From: a virus
Strand: one strand, 5' to 3'
DNA: 48,108 bases
Virus record (IMG/VR): IMGVR_UViG_3300031972_003249
Span: 1-48,108 of that record
Shown: positions 1 through 7,089 of the stretch, one piece after another
How positions within the stretch are numbered: the first letter of the stretch is position 1
How the letters are laid out: each line of letters begins with the position of its first letter
Program-made: the position numbers and the translations under genes
Notes under the pieces: model-generated
What the model was told of the DNA's origin: nothing
Database searches by the model: none
What the model saw: the letters and a program-made list of their open reading frames with translations, nothing else

Positions 1-294
1 ATGAAGGTCCGTGTTTACAAACCTGCCAAAAACGCCATGCAGTCCGGTCGTGCGGCGACCAAACACTGGGTGATGGAATTTGAACCGGGTGCAAAGAAGG
101 TTGCTGATCAGCTTATGGGCTGGATCGGATCGACCGATACCCGTGGCCAGGTTCGCATGTATTTCGATAGTCTTGAAGAAGCACAGGCATTTGCCGCCCG
201 TCACAAGCTGATTGCCGATATCGAACAGCCGAAATCGCGCGTCCGCCGGGTGCAGGCCTATGCTGATAACTTCGCGTTCAAACGCGTCGTCTGA
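1..294 (+). CDS. NDUFS4-like ETC complex I accessory subunit
   Basis: The 97-residue product resembles the ETC complex I conserved-region family (the 18-kDa/NDUFS4 accessory subunit of NADH:ubiquinone oxidoreductase). Family members are short and begin with a basic R-x-Y-x-P-A-K-x-A-M-Q-S-G stretch; here it reads VYKPAKNAMQSGRA at residues 5-18. A W-x-G-S-x-D motif (WIGSTD, residues 41-46) and a C-terminal NFAFKR segment also match. It is expected to act at the inner membrane in complex I assembly or stability. The ATG sits at the window edge, so upstream context is missing. The gene is bacterial core DNA and lies outside the prophage. Confidence 0.85.
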   Translation: MKVRVYKPAKNAMQSGRAATKHWVMEFEPGAKKVADQLMGWIGSTDTRGQVRMYFDSLEEAQAFAARHKLIADIEQPKSRVRRVQAYADNFAFKRVV

Positions 295-328
295 TCCTTC
301 GGCCATCAAGACGGCCGATCACCATCAT

Positions 329-354
329 CGGGGCGGTTTCCGCCCCGTTCGTCT
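329..354 (+). terminator. Probable intrinsic terminator after the complex I subunit gene
   Basis: CGGGGCGG (329-336) and CCGCCCCG (340-347) form a perfect 8-bp stem with a TTT loop, followed by TTCGTCT. The uridine tract is short, so it may be weak. Confidence 0.55.
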
Positions 355-445
355 GACAGAAGACGTTAAAGACTGAAACGATATGTCTATCATGCCGGGC
401 AGGCGTCCAATGCTTTGCCCCGGGGCACCAACCGGCCCCCACAGC

Positions 446-522
446 GGTCCCTTAGCTCAACTGGATAGAGCAACAGACTTCTAATCTGTAGGTTGCAGGT
501 TCGAGTCCTGCAGGGATCGCCA
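446..522 (+). tRNA. tRNA-Arg (anticodon TCT)
   Basis: The 77-nt cloverleaf can be drawn by hand. The acceptor stem is GGTCCCT with AGGGATC, the anticodon stem ACAGA/TCTGT encloses loop CTTCTAA with anticodon TCT, the T arm is GCAGG-TTCGAGT-CCTGC, and CCA is encoded at 520-522. The 3' part, from the anticodon stem onward, is the integration site and is repeated at the right prophage boundary. The complete functional copy is therefore kept on the integrase side. Confidence 0.95.
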
Positions 523-529
523 TTTTTCT
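477..529 (+). repeat. attL: left prophage attachment core
   Basis: A 53-bp segment here is identical to 46517-46569. It covers the anticodon loop through the 3' CCA end of tRNA-Arg and seven bases beyond. Together with the adjacent tyrosine integrase this marks the left boundary of the prophage. Excision would leave one copy within an intact tRNA gene. Confidence 0.93.
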
Positions 530-579
530 ATTTTGATTATCAAAGGTTTGGCGGTGTTTGGTGCGAATGCCAATTTTGC

Positions 580-613
580 AGTTAGACACTGGTTTCAGCT
601 AAAGTTAGACACT
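580..613 (+). repeat. Candidate integrase arm-type binding sites, left
   Basis: AGTTAGACACT occurs twice as a direct repeat (580-590 and 603-613) between attL and the integrase stop codon. The same TTAGACAC word recurs near attR at 46423-46430. Paired short repeats flanking att cores are typical arm-type sites for tyrosine integrases. Binding is inferred. Confidence 0.55.
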
Positions 614-1638
614 CAAGCGCCTTGATCAAGTCGGTTCAATTTGTCAATAGCCAATGATGCGGCGCGTTTTCGCTCACTATATTTGCGAACCATTTGTGCG
701 GTTTCGTGGCCGGTAATGGCGCCAATCTCTTCCCATGATAGGCCAAGTTCCCGAAGGCGGGTGGCGGCTGCGTATCGCCCGCCGTGCGCGGTGAAGTCCG
801 CGGGTAGGTCGGCTGCGTCATATGCCTTGCGCATCATTTTCGAAAAAGCCGTCGCGTCGTATGCCTTGCCCTTGGGTGCCGGGATCAGATTCAGGTGATC
901 GTGATCTGGTAGCCAAATATCGAGGGCTTGCTGCAATACATTTGACAATGGGATTTCAACGCGTGCAGCGGTTTTTTGCTGTTTGACGCTGATCCATCCG
1001 TTTTTGATGTGGCCGCGCACCATCGTTCGAACATCTGATGCACGTTGTCCGGTGTATAAAATGAGTTCGAACGCAGTCCGTTCGCGCGTACCCATCGCCC
1101 AATGCGCCCGAAACTGTTCGATTTCATTTTCTTCCCAAGATCGAAAGCCTTCGCCTTCCTTGAGGCGGCGGGGGCGCGAGGCGGGGTTATGCATGAGCCA
1201 GCCCAGATCGATCGCATAATTCAGTATTATGCGAAGCTGAGAGACGATGGCGTTGGCCGTCCGCGGGGTGTTGTGGAACCGGTTGTGGAGCATTGTGACG
1301 AATTTGCGCGGGGTGGATTTAACGTCCATCTTCCCGGCGATGCTGCCTAATGTATCGAGGTGCCGGGAATATTCTTTTTTGGTTCGAGGCTTAAGCTGTT
1401 TGTAAATCGGGCTGGCTTTGTATTTGGCAATCAGGTCATCATATGAACCTGGCGTAACCTTTTTCCCGCCATTGGCGCCGGTTTGAAACTCTTCATGAAT
1501 TCTTTCATACTCTGCCCGCCAAGCGTCGGAGCCGAGATCGCCCTTTATCCGGATTTTCGACCCGTCCCGGCGATAATAGCAATAAGTCTTACCCTTGACT
1601 TCATATGCTTTAACGTACGGCAGACTGATTAGAACCAT
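613..1638 (-). CDS. int: Tyrosine recombinase / phage integrase
   Basis: The 341-residue protein has an N-terminal arm-binding/SAM-like region (about 60-160) and a C-terminal catalytic domain. Visible active-site residues are R199 (TGQRASD), H285 and R288 (TAHGGR), H311 (ITGHE) and nucleophile Y320 (VRKYSERK). It should catalyse site-specific integration into, and with an excisionase excision from, the tRNA-Arg gene. It reads away from the prophage interior towards attL. Its start overlaps the upstream excisionase-like gene by 29 bp, which suggests translational coupling at the distal end of the leftward operon. Confidence 0.95.
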   Translation of the reverse strand: MVLISLPYVKAYEVKGKTYCYYRRDGSKIRIKGDLGSDAWRAEYERIHEEFQTGANGGKKVTPGSYDDLIAKYKASPIYKQLKPRTKKEYSRHLDTLGSIAGKMDVKSTPRKFVTMLHNRFHNTPRTANAIVSQLRIILNYAIDLGWLMHNPASRPRRLKEGEGFRSWEENEIEQFRAHWAMGTRERTAFELILYTGQRASDVRTMVRGHIKNGWISVKQQKTAARVEIPLSNVLQQALDIWLPDHDHLNLIPAPKGKAYDATAFSKMMRKAYDAADLPADFTAHGGRYAAATRLRELGLSWEEIGAITGHETAQMVRKYSERKRAASLAIDKLNRLDQGA

Positions 1639-1894
1639 TTAGAAGGTCGTCCCATGTTTCGGCGGCGATGTTTTCGTTGGTGGCTGCTTGTAAAGTCAGT
1701 CCGGATCTTCGATTGAAATAGGCCTCGACCGCGATGCTATCCCACCCAAATTCTGGGTCTTTTTTGGGGAAGCCGTCAAGCTTCCCTATTTTTCGATGCA
1801 TTGTTTGCGGTGTGCAGCCTAGACGGCAGGCTAACTGCCAGTCTGTCCAGTAGCGAGGGTCAGGCACAAAGCCGGGAAGCTTTTTGGTTGTCAT
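1610..1894 (-). CDS. Excisionase-like small DNA-binding protein
   Basis: The 94-residue product contains a probable winged-helix/MerR-AlpA-like helix-turn-helix (about residues 16-40, WTDWQLACRLGCTPQTMHRK) followed by a basic patch and an F-G-W-D strand. The size, fold and position directly upstream of and overlapping int suit a recombination directionality factor. Its ATG overlaps the stop of the ASCH gene by 4 bp. Assignment is by context and motif. It could instead be a transcriptional regulator. Confidence 0.6.
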   Translation of the reverse strand: MTTKKLPGFVPDPRYWTDWQLACRLGCTPQTMHRKIGKLDGFPKKDPEFGWDSIAVEAYFNRRSGLTLQAATNENIAAETWDDLLNGSNQSAVR

Positions 1895-2265
1895 GCTGCA
1901 TCCTCTATCGGGCGTATCTGGCTGAAATCAATGTCCGGGGTGAAAAAGCCGAGCATGCCCTTGCAAGGCAGGGGATTGATCAGGCGCGGATTGCGAAGCA
2001 CAAAGCCATAGGGGCCGTTGAACCAATCGCTATCCATGTCGGATACGCAGTCGATAATCTCCACGATGCCAACAATAGCGCCGAACGTTTCGTGCGGGTG
2101 ATTGATCAGGAAGCTGCGTTTGTCGGCTGCAGGGCCGTCAAATGACTTGCTGGAATGGATCAGCACGTCGCCGCGATAATTGGTTTCCCATTTCCGGTTT
2201 TCGACATCCTTGTCATCATGGAAAATGTGATGAACCCAAGGCTGGCGGACTGATAGAGCTTTCAT
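1891..2265 (-). CDS. ASCH domain protein
   Basis: The 124-residue product begins MKALSVRQPW and continues with VENRKW and DVLIHSSK, which are hallmarks of the ASCH superfamily (a PUA-like beta barrel thought to bind RNA or modified nucleotides). The start at 2265 is chosen because ATG overlaps the upstream gene's TGA (ATGA). The longer reading from 2334 adds a low-complexity N-terminus unlike the family. A phage role in RNA or nucleotide handling is inferred. The ligand is unknown. Confidence 0.75.
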   Translation of the reverse strand: MKALSVRQPWVHHIFHDDKDVENRKWETNYRGDVLIHSSKSFDGPAADKRSFLINHPHETFGAIVGIVEIIDCVSDMDSDWFNGPYGFVLRNPRLINPLPCKGMLGFFTPDIDFSQIRPIEDAA

Positions 2266-2951
2266 GCCGCCTCGCTGGTCTGAGTTTCGCCGTTGATGAT
2301 TGCTGCGACCTGTGGCGCAGTGAGTTTGAGGCATCGGTTGGCTGCGTTCGCAAGTCGTTGCGCCTCGGTTTTGGTTTGTCTCGGTGCAATCAGTGGGGAG
2401 GCTGTATCAATCCCGCCATCCGCTTTGTACGTATATAGAATCGGCCATGATCCGTCGGAAGACTGACAGTTGGCTGAGAATGCGATTTTGAAATCACTAG
2501 CGTCTTGTAGACGATGGACAAAAAGAAGCTCGTTCGACCAAATCTCGTTTGCGAGCCGTTCAAGTGGTCTGCGGTACCGGGCTTGATTGATGCCGGTTTC
2601 AGGGGTTGCGACCCGTGCGTCGTAGTATTGATTGCTGGCAACCGAGACCAGATAGGTCAGATGACGAACACCGTCGGTCCATTCCTGAGGGGTAGTTGTC
2701 TGAGGTAGTGCCACTTTTGTCGCTAGCTTACAGAAGGTTTCAAGTTGATCAAGAAAGCTAGGTCCTGCTTCGTGGCTGGCAAGGTCGGCTGCGTCCAGCG
2801 CGTCATAAAGTGCTGCAAGCGGATCTATTTTGATCAGGCGTTCGACCGCGCGTATCTTGAAGTCATCGGCGATCGTGGTGCCTTCGAACTCGGCAAGGGT
2901 GCGTTTGGCTTCTTCATATGCAACTGCATTCTGTTCAAAAATATCGGGCAT
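2262..2951 (-). CDS. Hypothetical protein in leftward early operon
   Basis: The 229-residue product is soluble and helix-rich, with an acidic N-terminus (MPDIFEQNAVAYEEAKRTL). I recognise no family. The start at 2951 is preferred over the open frame reaching 3227 because the extra segment is Pro/Arg-rich and covers a large intergenic hairpin and the end of the next gene. The stop overlaps the ASCH start, so the genes are probably co-expressed. Confidence 0.7.
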   Translation of the reverse strand: MPDIFEQNAVAYEEAKRTLAEFEGTTIADDFKIRAVERLIKIDPLAALYDALDAADLASHEAGPSFLDQLETFCKLATKVALPQTTTPQEWTDGVRHLTYLVSVASNQYYDARVATPETGINQARYRRPLERLANEIWSNELLFVHRLQDASDFKIAFSANCQSSDGSWPILYTYKADGGIDTASPLIAPRQTKTEAQRLANAANRCLKLTAPQVAAIINGETQTSEAA

Positions 2952-2984
2952 GGTTCTGTCCTTGTTCCGGGTTTCTCGTCGCGG

Positions 2985-3049
2985 AGAACGGCGGGCGGGG
3001 TGCGGTTGGGGTTGGGTGCCGGTGGGGAAACCGGCATGCCCGCCGTTCT
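2985..3049 (-). repeat. Long perfect intergenic hairpin
   Basis: AGAACGGCGGGC (2985-2996) pairs perfectly with GCCCGCCGTTCT (3038-3049), and an inner CCGG...CCGG stem lies in the loop. It fills the gap between two genes of the leftward operon. There is no T-tract on either strand, so an RNA processing or stability element is more likely than an intrinsic terminator. Confidence 0.5.
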
Positions 3050-3063
3050 GCGGAACGAGGCGG

Positions 3064-3258
3064 CTAGGCCGCGTCGTCCTGATTGGTGGCCCGAAGGCCG
3101 ACCCGTCTGATAAATTCATCGCGGTTGATGGGTGCGCCGGGAAAGCGTTCGAGATAGGTGTCGAGGCTTTCAAATGCCTTGCGCAGCGCGGTTGCGGCTT
3201 CGATTTCGGCGACAAGCAGGATTTCATCGCCGCGCATGTGTGGGTGATTGTTGCTCAT
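3064..3258 (-). CDS. Small hypothetical protein
   Basis: The 64-residue product is acidic and amphipathic (AEIEAATALRKAFESLD...). Its ATG overlaps the stop of the HD hydrolase gene by 4 bp (ATGA), and its composition is protein-like in contrast to the opposite frames. No family recognised. Confidence 0.65.
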   Translation of the reverse strand: MSNNHPHMRGDEILLVAEIEAATALRKAFESLDTYLERFPGAPINRDEFIRRVGLRATNQDDAA

Positions 3259-3863
3259 GCGGCCATGTCCTGAATGAAGATCGGCAAGGTTACCTGAATG
3301 CGGTTGGCAAACAGGTGCTGGGCTTCCTCGGCGGTCATCGGCTGGACTTTGGTGGTCAGCGGACGAATATTCGGGTCGCCGACCTGCTCGGGCAGGTTGT
3401 CGCGGCTTTCGGTTGCCAAGGCGATCTGATCGGCGCGCTTGATTTCCCGGGCGATGTGATCAGGGACCGGCCATTGCAAACCGGCGGCAGTATGGATCGC
3501 CTCGTCGACCATTTCCTCGATGATCTCGCGGCCCATGCGGACTTTATGGAAGTTCTGCAGCTCGTTGCGGACATGGATCGGGAATTGCGCAAAGAAGGCC
3601 TCGTGCTCTGCGTCCTTTTCCGGGGTGCTGGTGTCGCCCGTGATGTATTCCTTCGCGTCGTGGATCAGGGCATAGGGCTCTGCCTCCGCACTGACCAGAT
3701 CGGCGACAATCACGGAATGCTGCGCGACCGGGATTTTGGTATGCCCGGTATAGCGATTGATGTTTGAGAGGGCGTAGCAGACATCCGGCCAGTAAATGTC
3801 CGATGCCTTTGGAGCCAGCAGGTCGATTTTGCGGCCCGACATGGTTAGAACAATGGTGTTCAT
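3255..3863 (-). CDS. HD-domain phosphohydrolase (YfbR-like)
   Basis: The 202-residue protein shows an HD-domain metal site: H49 (VAQHSVIVADLV), H68-D69 (ALIHDAKEYITGD) and a later acidic helix around DEAIHTAAG. Phage proteins of this family resemble YfbR 5'-nucleotidases and may act on (deoxy)nucleotides during phage DNA synthesis. Substrate is inferred from family only. It heads the distal half of the leftward operon, with a 4-bp overlap into the next gene. Confidence 0.8.
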   Translation of the reverse strand: MNTIVLTMSGRKIDLLAPKASDIYWPDVCYALSNINRYTGHTKIPVAQHSVIVADLVSAEAEPYALIHDAKEYITGDTSTPEKDAEHEAFFAQFPIHVRNELQNFHKVRMGREIIEEMVDEAIHTAAGLQWPVPDHIAREIKRADQIALATESRDNLPEQVGDPNIRPLTTKVQPMTAEEAQHLFANRIQVTLPIFIQDMAA

Positions 3864-3879
3864 TTCGGTTCCTTTCGGA

Positions 3880-4203
3880 TTACGCCGCCGGTGGGAAATC
3901 GTCCGGATCGGCGGGCGGGGCGGTCATTTCGCTGGGCGGGGTTTGGAAAATCGCGTGGGTGCGGACCTGGCGACGCGAAATCCAGATTTTGTTGCCGGCC
4001 TGCGGGTGGTTTGATTTTTCCTCGACCTTGATCATCATTTGCCCGGACGGCAGGGCGACGATGACCTCGCCCGCGCCCATCTTGCCGTCGCGGATAAAGA
4101 TCAGGGTCGATCCCGGTGCGGGCATAACGGCCAGATTGGCGATCTGCTGGCGGATCGGGATCACGGTCGGAGATTTCGGGAATTGGGTCACGGATGCGGT
4201 CAT
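3880..4203 (-). CDS. Hypothetical protein
   Basis: The 107-residue product has a beta-rich middle (GSTLIFIRDGKMGAGEVIVAL) and a Pro-rich tail. Its ATG overlaps the upstream gene's TGA by 4 bp. No family recognised. The central part could be a small barrel fold, but that is only an impression. Confidence 0.65.
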   Translation of the reverse strand: MTASVTQFPKSPTVIPIRQQIANLAVMPAPGSTLIFIRDGKMGAGEVIVALPSGQMMIKVEEKSNHPQAGNKIWISRRQVRTHAIFQTPPSEMTAPPADPDDFPPAA

Positions 4204-4424
4204 GCTGCCGTCCTCCGGTTATTATTTGCTGTGATGGCGTCCTTGAGTTTCTGGCGGCTGGCCTGCAGACCGGTTTCGATCTGTTCGGCGGTGTGGTCAT
4301 CGATCTGGATCGACAGGTCGCCAAAGCGAAGGGTGATGATGCCGCTAAAGCCGTTGGCGCCGTGGCTGATGGCCTCGGTGATGACCGGCTTTGCGTCGTG
4401 CTGGGTCATGATCATCAATGACAT
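4200..4424 (-). CDS. Small hypothetical protein
   Basis: The 74-residue product starts at ATG 4424, preceded by a purine-rich GGGAAAGGG. It has a strand-rich core (GIITLRFGDLSIQID) and a helical tail. The longer frame reaching 4541 is rejected because another compact ORF (4426-4536) exactly fills that space in a different frame. Confidence 0.6.
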   Translation of the reverse strand: MSLMIMTQHDAKPVITEAISHGANGFSGIITLRFGDLSIQIDDHTAEQIETGLQASRQKLKDAITANNNRRTAA

Positions 4425-4425
4425 A

Positions 4426-4536
4426 TCAATGACCCTTTCCCGGTTTGTGCCGTGGTTCGGGGTCGTCCCACATCGCACGCAGGAATGCGTCGATATGGTC
4501 TTTCCAGTTTTCAAGGCATTTGTGAAAGCTGCGCAT
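4426..4536 (-). CDS. Very short ORF, 36-residue protein
   Basis: ATG at 4536 opens a 36-codon frame (MRSFHKCLENWKDHIDAFLR...) ending at 4426. It fits between the stop of the membrane protein gene (4538) and the start of the next gene (4424) with almost no gap. The peptide is Trp/His-rich and amphipathic. The tiling with neighbours is the main evidence. Confidence 0.55.
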   Translation of the reverse strand: MRSFHKCLENWKDHIDAFLRAMWDDPEPRHKPGKGH

Positions 4537-4537
4537 G

Positions 4538-4768
4538 TCACTGGCTCCCGTCCGGTCGCCGCACAAGGCGGGTGATGGCGGGGCGTGACGGGCGCGGGCG
4601 GATGATCGCGGTGTTGGGCGACATCATGCTTTGCGCTGCGATGGTCAGAACCAGCAGCGTCATGATCAGCATCCAGCCCGGAAAATGCGGGTGGCCGAAA
4701 TCGGCGATCAGATCGCCGGAGCCCTGATCGAATGTCAGGGTATTAACGGTGGTGTTTGAGAGAGACAT
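4538..4768 (-). CDS. Small membrane protein
   Basis: The 76-residue product has one hydrophobic segment (about residues 32-50, WMLIMTLLVLTIAAQSMM) followed by an Arg/Pro-rich tail, which predicts a single-pass inner-membrane protein with a cytoplasmic basic tail. It lies second in the leftward operon, just after the Cro-like gene. A superinfection-exclusion role would suit the position but is not supported by homology. Confidence 0.6.
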   Translation of the reverse strand: MSLSNTTVNTLTFDQGSGDLIADFGHPHFPGWMLIMTLLVLTIAAQSMMSPNTAIIRPRPSRPAITRLVRRPDGSQ

Positions 4769-4784
4769 GGGCGCGTTCTCCTCC

Positions 4785-5105
4785 TCAAGCCAGCACGCGC
4801 GCTAGAGCTTGCGCGAGTTCTAGAATTTCTGGGGAGGGGAGGTTGCCTTCCGGGCGGTTCTCTATAGGCGTCGCTGGGTTGGCCCGTCGTGCCCAAGTGG
4901 GTTTGCGAGCCTCGATATAGCCTGCGTGAATGTCGCAGGCTGAAACCTGACCATTTGTTGCTTTGCTGATCAGATGAATGATCTTTGGCGAACCGACCAT
5001 TTGCCCGCAGCAAATGCGTGATATTTGTGAATCGGTCGCGCCGATCAAAACAGCAAAATCGCGCTGTTTGATATTATTTGCCTTGAGCCAACTTTTTAGC
5101 TGCAT
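4785..5105 (-). CDS. Cro-like regulator heading the leftward operon
   Basis: The 106-residue protein has an N-terminal helix-turn-helix (QRDFAVLIGATDSQISRI) and resembles the 71-residue Cro-like product at 6039-6254 (M-x-L-x-x-W-L/I start, G-(A/S)-(T/S) turn, matching fourth helix). It has a Pro-rich linker and a helical C-terminus its paralogue lacks. A strong AGGAG precedes the ATG. Its promoter (5134-5161) contains a CACCAAAATGGTG palindrome, so it probably belongs to the same regulatory circuit as the CI-like repressor. Confidence 0.8.
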   Translation of the reverse strand: MQLKSWLKANNIKQRDFAVLIGATDSQISRICCGQMVGSPKIIHLISKATNGQVSACDIHAGYIEARKPTWARRANPATPIENRPEGNLPSPEILELAQALARVLA

Positions 5106-5133
5106 GAGTTTCTCCTTTTCGGAAATTCAACTC

Positions 5134-5207
5134 ACGCTATCACCAAAATGGTGGATGTCAATGCAAAAAATCACCAAAACAGTTAAATTGGTGTATCTGT
5201 TTTGGTG
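5134..5207 (-). promoter_or_regulatory. Leftward early promoter with operator cluster
   Basis: On the minus strand, TTGACA (5161-5156), a 16-bp spacer and TAGCGT (5139-5134) form a sigma-70-like promoter. The spacer holds the palindrome CACCAAAATGGTG (5141-5153). Further half-sites upstream are CACCAAAA (5172-5179), TTGGTG (5188-5193) and TTTTGGTG (5200-5207). The design closely matches the rightward promoter at 6001-6029. Confidence 0.7.
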
Positions 5208-5942
5208 TTAAAGCTTTCTGGCGTACCAGACTATTCGACCGATGATGTTGATTTCATCGACGGTTCGCTCGTATGTGGAGTGGTGGGCGTTGTCTGAAAC
5301 GACCCGCACGGTTGGCGGCTCTGAGTTGGGTATAACCTCAATCCGCTTCACGACGACGCCAAAGCCGTCCCATAAGGCGAATACGCCGGGTGGGCTGGGT
5401 TGTTTGTCGGCAGTGTTGACGATGACGCGGTCGCCACTTCTGAGGGTGGGTTCCATACTGTCGCCTTGAACCTCAATAACCCTGGCATTTCTCGGGGCCA
5501 CTCGTAACTCGGTAATCAGGTATTCTTTTGGGATCAGCCATTCCGCTTTGATTGCGTCTGTTGTGATGTGGTGCCCGTTACCGTTGGGTTTGAAGGCGAT
5601 TAGTGGCTCGGCTCCACCACCCATGCCGGCCCGGATGTCTATTTCGGGTATCTTACTCTCGTCGGTCAAAGCATCGGCGTATTTTTCACGATCCGGGTCC
5701 GGGCCGAGCGGTTGAAGTAGTCTCTCTCGTGAAATCGGTTCGATCTCAATGCGGTCGTAGAGTGCATTTGTTGGAATGTTCAATGCCTCTGCGATTTTCA
5801 TCACCCAATCGATGGTGAGTTTGCGCTGGCCCAACTCCAACCGGCTGATTTGCTGGTTGGTGGTTCCCAGTTTTCTTGCGAGTTCAGATTGCGACATTCC
5901 TGCCGCTTCTCTTGCCTCTTTAATGCGATTTGCGTTTTTCAT
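5208..5942 (-). CDS. CI/LexA-like prophage repressor (XRE + S24 peptidase)
   Basis: The 244-residue protein has an XRE helix-turn-helix (residues 7-60, MSQSELARKLGTTNQQISRLE) and a C-terminal S24 domain. A probable Ala105-Gly106 cleavage bond (IRAGMG) and the catalytic pair Ser162 (GDSMEPTL) and Lys199 (VVVKR) are visible. RecA-stimulated self-cleavage, giving induction on DNA damage, follows from the family. The gene lies between two matching promoter-operator regions and reads leftward from the one at 5961-6029. Confidence 0.93.
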   Translation of the reverse strand: MKNANRIKEAREAAGMSQSELARKLGTTNQQISRLELGQRKLTIDWVMKIAEALNIPTNALYDRIEIEPISRERLLQPLGPDPDREKYADALTDESKIPEIDIRAGMGGGAEPLIAFKPNGNGHHITTDAIKAEWLIPKEYLITELRVAPRNARVIEVQGDSMEPTLRSGDRVIVNTADKQPSPPGVFALWDGFGVVVKRIEVIPNSEPPTVRVVSDNAHHSTYERTVDEINIIGRIVWYARKL

Positions 5943-5960
5943 GGTCTAATTGTCTCTATT

Positions 5961-6029
5961 CTGGTGGGGATGTCTATCGCCATGTTGGTGATTTTTGGTG
6001 TTGACGATACACCAAAATGGAGATAGCGT
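5961..6029 (+). promoter_or_regulatory. Rightward early promoter and central operator
   Basis: TTGACG (6001-6006), a 17-bp spacer and TAGCGT (6024-6029) precede the rightward Cro-like gene. Half-sites TTTTGGTG (5993-6000) and CACCAAAA (6010-6017) form an 8-bp inverted repeat across the -35 box. Additional (C/T)TGGTG words lie at 5961-5966 and 5985-5990, towards the cI start. The predicted transcript start is only a few bases before ATG 6039, so the message may be nearly leaderless. Confidence 0.7.
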
Positions 6030-6038
6030 TCGGTTGTC

Positions 6039-6254
6039 ATGAAATTAACGCTCTGGATACAGCAGCACTGCGGCGGAAGTCGGAAAGAGTTTGCGAAGAT
6101 GATCGGCTCATCGCCGCAGGCAATTTACCGTTATGAGGATGGCGATCGCGTCCCGGCCCCGAAAGTTATGCACAAAATTGTCGAGGTAACAGGGGGTGAT
6201 GTCACCCCTAACGATTTCTTCAATTTGAACGATGATCACTCTGAGGCGGCTTGA
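6039..6254 (+). CDS. Cro-like regulator heading the rightward operon
   Basis: The 71-residue protein is almost entirely a helix-turn-helix (residues 12-50, KEFAKMIGSSPQAIYRYEDG) and resembles YdaS/Cro-type phage repressors. It diverges from the CI-like gene across a 96-bp operator region. It resembles the product of 4785-5105, so the prophage carries one Cro-like gene on each side of cI. No clear Shine-Dalgarno sequence precedes its ATG. Confidence 0.82.
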   Translation: MKLTLWIQQHCGGSRKEFAKMIGSSPQAIYRYEDGDRVPAPKVMHKIVEVTGGDVTPNDFFNLNDDHSEAA

Positions 6255-6414
6255 ACACGCCATTGTCGTCTTTTTCCCATCCGGCACGTCGCAGAATGGC
6301 TTCCGCGTGTTTTCGGTCAGATGGATCGCTGCTTTGTTGCAGGGTTTCAAGGGCTTCGCGGAAATCTTCGGTGGCGCGTTTCAGGGCGTCAATTCTTTCT
6401 GACTTCGTGGTCAT
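6220..6414 (-). CDS. Small hypothetical protein, antisense to the early region
   Basis: The 64-residue product is highly charged and helical (MTTKSERIDALKRATEDFRE...), while the plus-strand frames here are Cys/Arg/Ser-rich and unlike protein. It overlaps the end of the Cro-like gene by 35 bp tail-to-tail. No family recognised. It could modulate early transcription by antisense, which is speculation. Confidence 0.55.
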   Translation of the reverse strand: MTTKSERIDALKRATEDFREALETLQQSSDPSDRKHAEAILRRAGWEKDDNGVFKPPQSDHRSN

Positions 6415-6496
6415 GTTCGTTGCTCCGTTGCTGCCCCTTTCTTATGGGCTTCGCCTGCTTGGGCAGCAACTCCCAAAATGGGAAGGTTTGATAGCC

Positions 6497-6880
6497 ATGC
6501 CATATGTTCGATCCGAAAACAGTTTTGCTGACGCCACCACCAAAGCCATGCATGCCGTTGGTGGCGAGGCTTTGGCCGGTGTTTGCGGCGTTTCATATTC
6601 CCGGCTTCGCCAGTGTGCCAATCCGATGCGCGGCGATGTGATCAATATGCAGGCCGCGGTTGATGCCGATATCGCATCGGCGCGGGCCGGGGCAGGGTGC
6701 CCGCATTTTGAAAGTTACGCGGCCCAGCTTCATCGCGCCGGGGTTTTGGGAGGGTTTGATGCCGAACGCGCCGGTTTGCGCGCCCTGATCCGGTCCATCG
6801 CAGCACTTTTGCGCGAGGCAGCGGACCGCATGAGTGCCGCCCTAGAGCCGCAACCCAGACTTTGCGGGGTGGCGGCATGA
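6497..6880 (+). CDS. Putative early regulator (CII-position protein)
   Basis: The 127-residue product starts at ATG 6497 after GGGAAGG. Residues 23-45 (GEALAGVCGVSYSRLRQCANP) look like a helix-turn-helix, and the rest is helical and Ala-rich. Its position just after the Cro-like gene, at the front of the replication operon, matches lambda cII-type activators. That function is inferred from position and the HTH only. The longer open frame from 6251 has non-protein-like composition. Confidence 0.6.
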   Translation: MPYVRSENSFADATTKAMHAVGGEALAGVCGVSYSRLRQCANPMRGDVINMQAAVDADIASARAGAGCPHFESYAAQLHRAGVLGGFDAERAGLRALIRSIAALLREAADRMSAALEPQPRLCGVAA

Positions 6881-7089
6881 TGGCGCGGGTATCAGGGGCC
6901 GAGAAAAGGGCGATTTTGCAAAGGGCCGTCAATCAGGGCGGCGAATGCATGATTACCCGTCATGCCCGGGTGGCTTATGCCCTGCGCGATGATGGTCTGG
7001 GCGACGTTTCCTTTGATGAAATCGGGTTTATGGATTTTACGATCAATGATGATGGTCGTCATTATCTGGCGGCGTGGGGTGGTCGGTGA
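6877..7089 (+). CDS. Small hypothetical protein
   Basis: The 70-residue product starts at ATG 6877, overlapping the previous stop (ATGA), and ends in TGATG with the next gene. It begins with a basic helix and ends acidic (DEIGFMDFTINDDGRHY). No family recognised. The tight overlaps on both sides support it as a real operon member. Confidence 0.65.
   Translation: MMARVSGAEKRAILQRAVNQGGECMITRHARVAYALRDDGLGDVSFDEIGFMDFTINDDGRHYLAAWGGR

Noticed and set aside
6251-6496. N-terminal extension of the 6497-6880 protein
   Set aside because: The extension is Cys/Arg/Ser-rich and antisense to a better frame (6220-6414); ATG 6497 has a good ribosome site.
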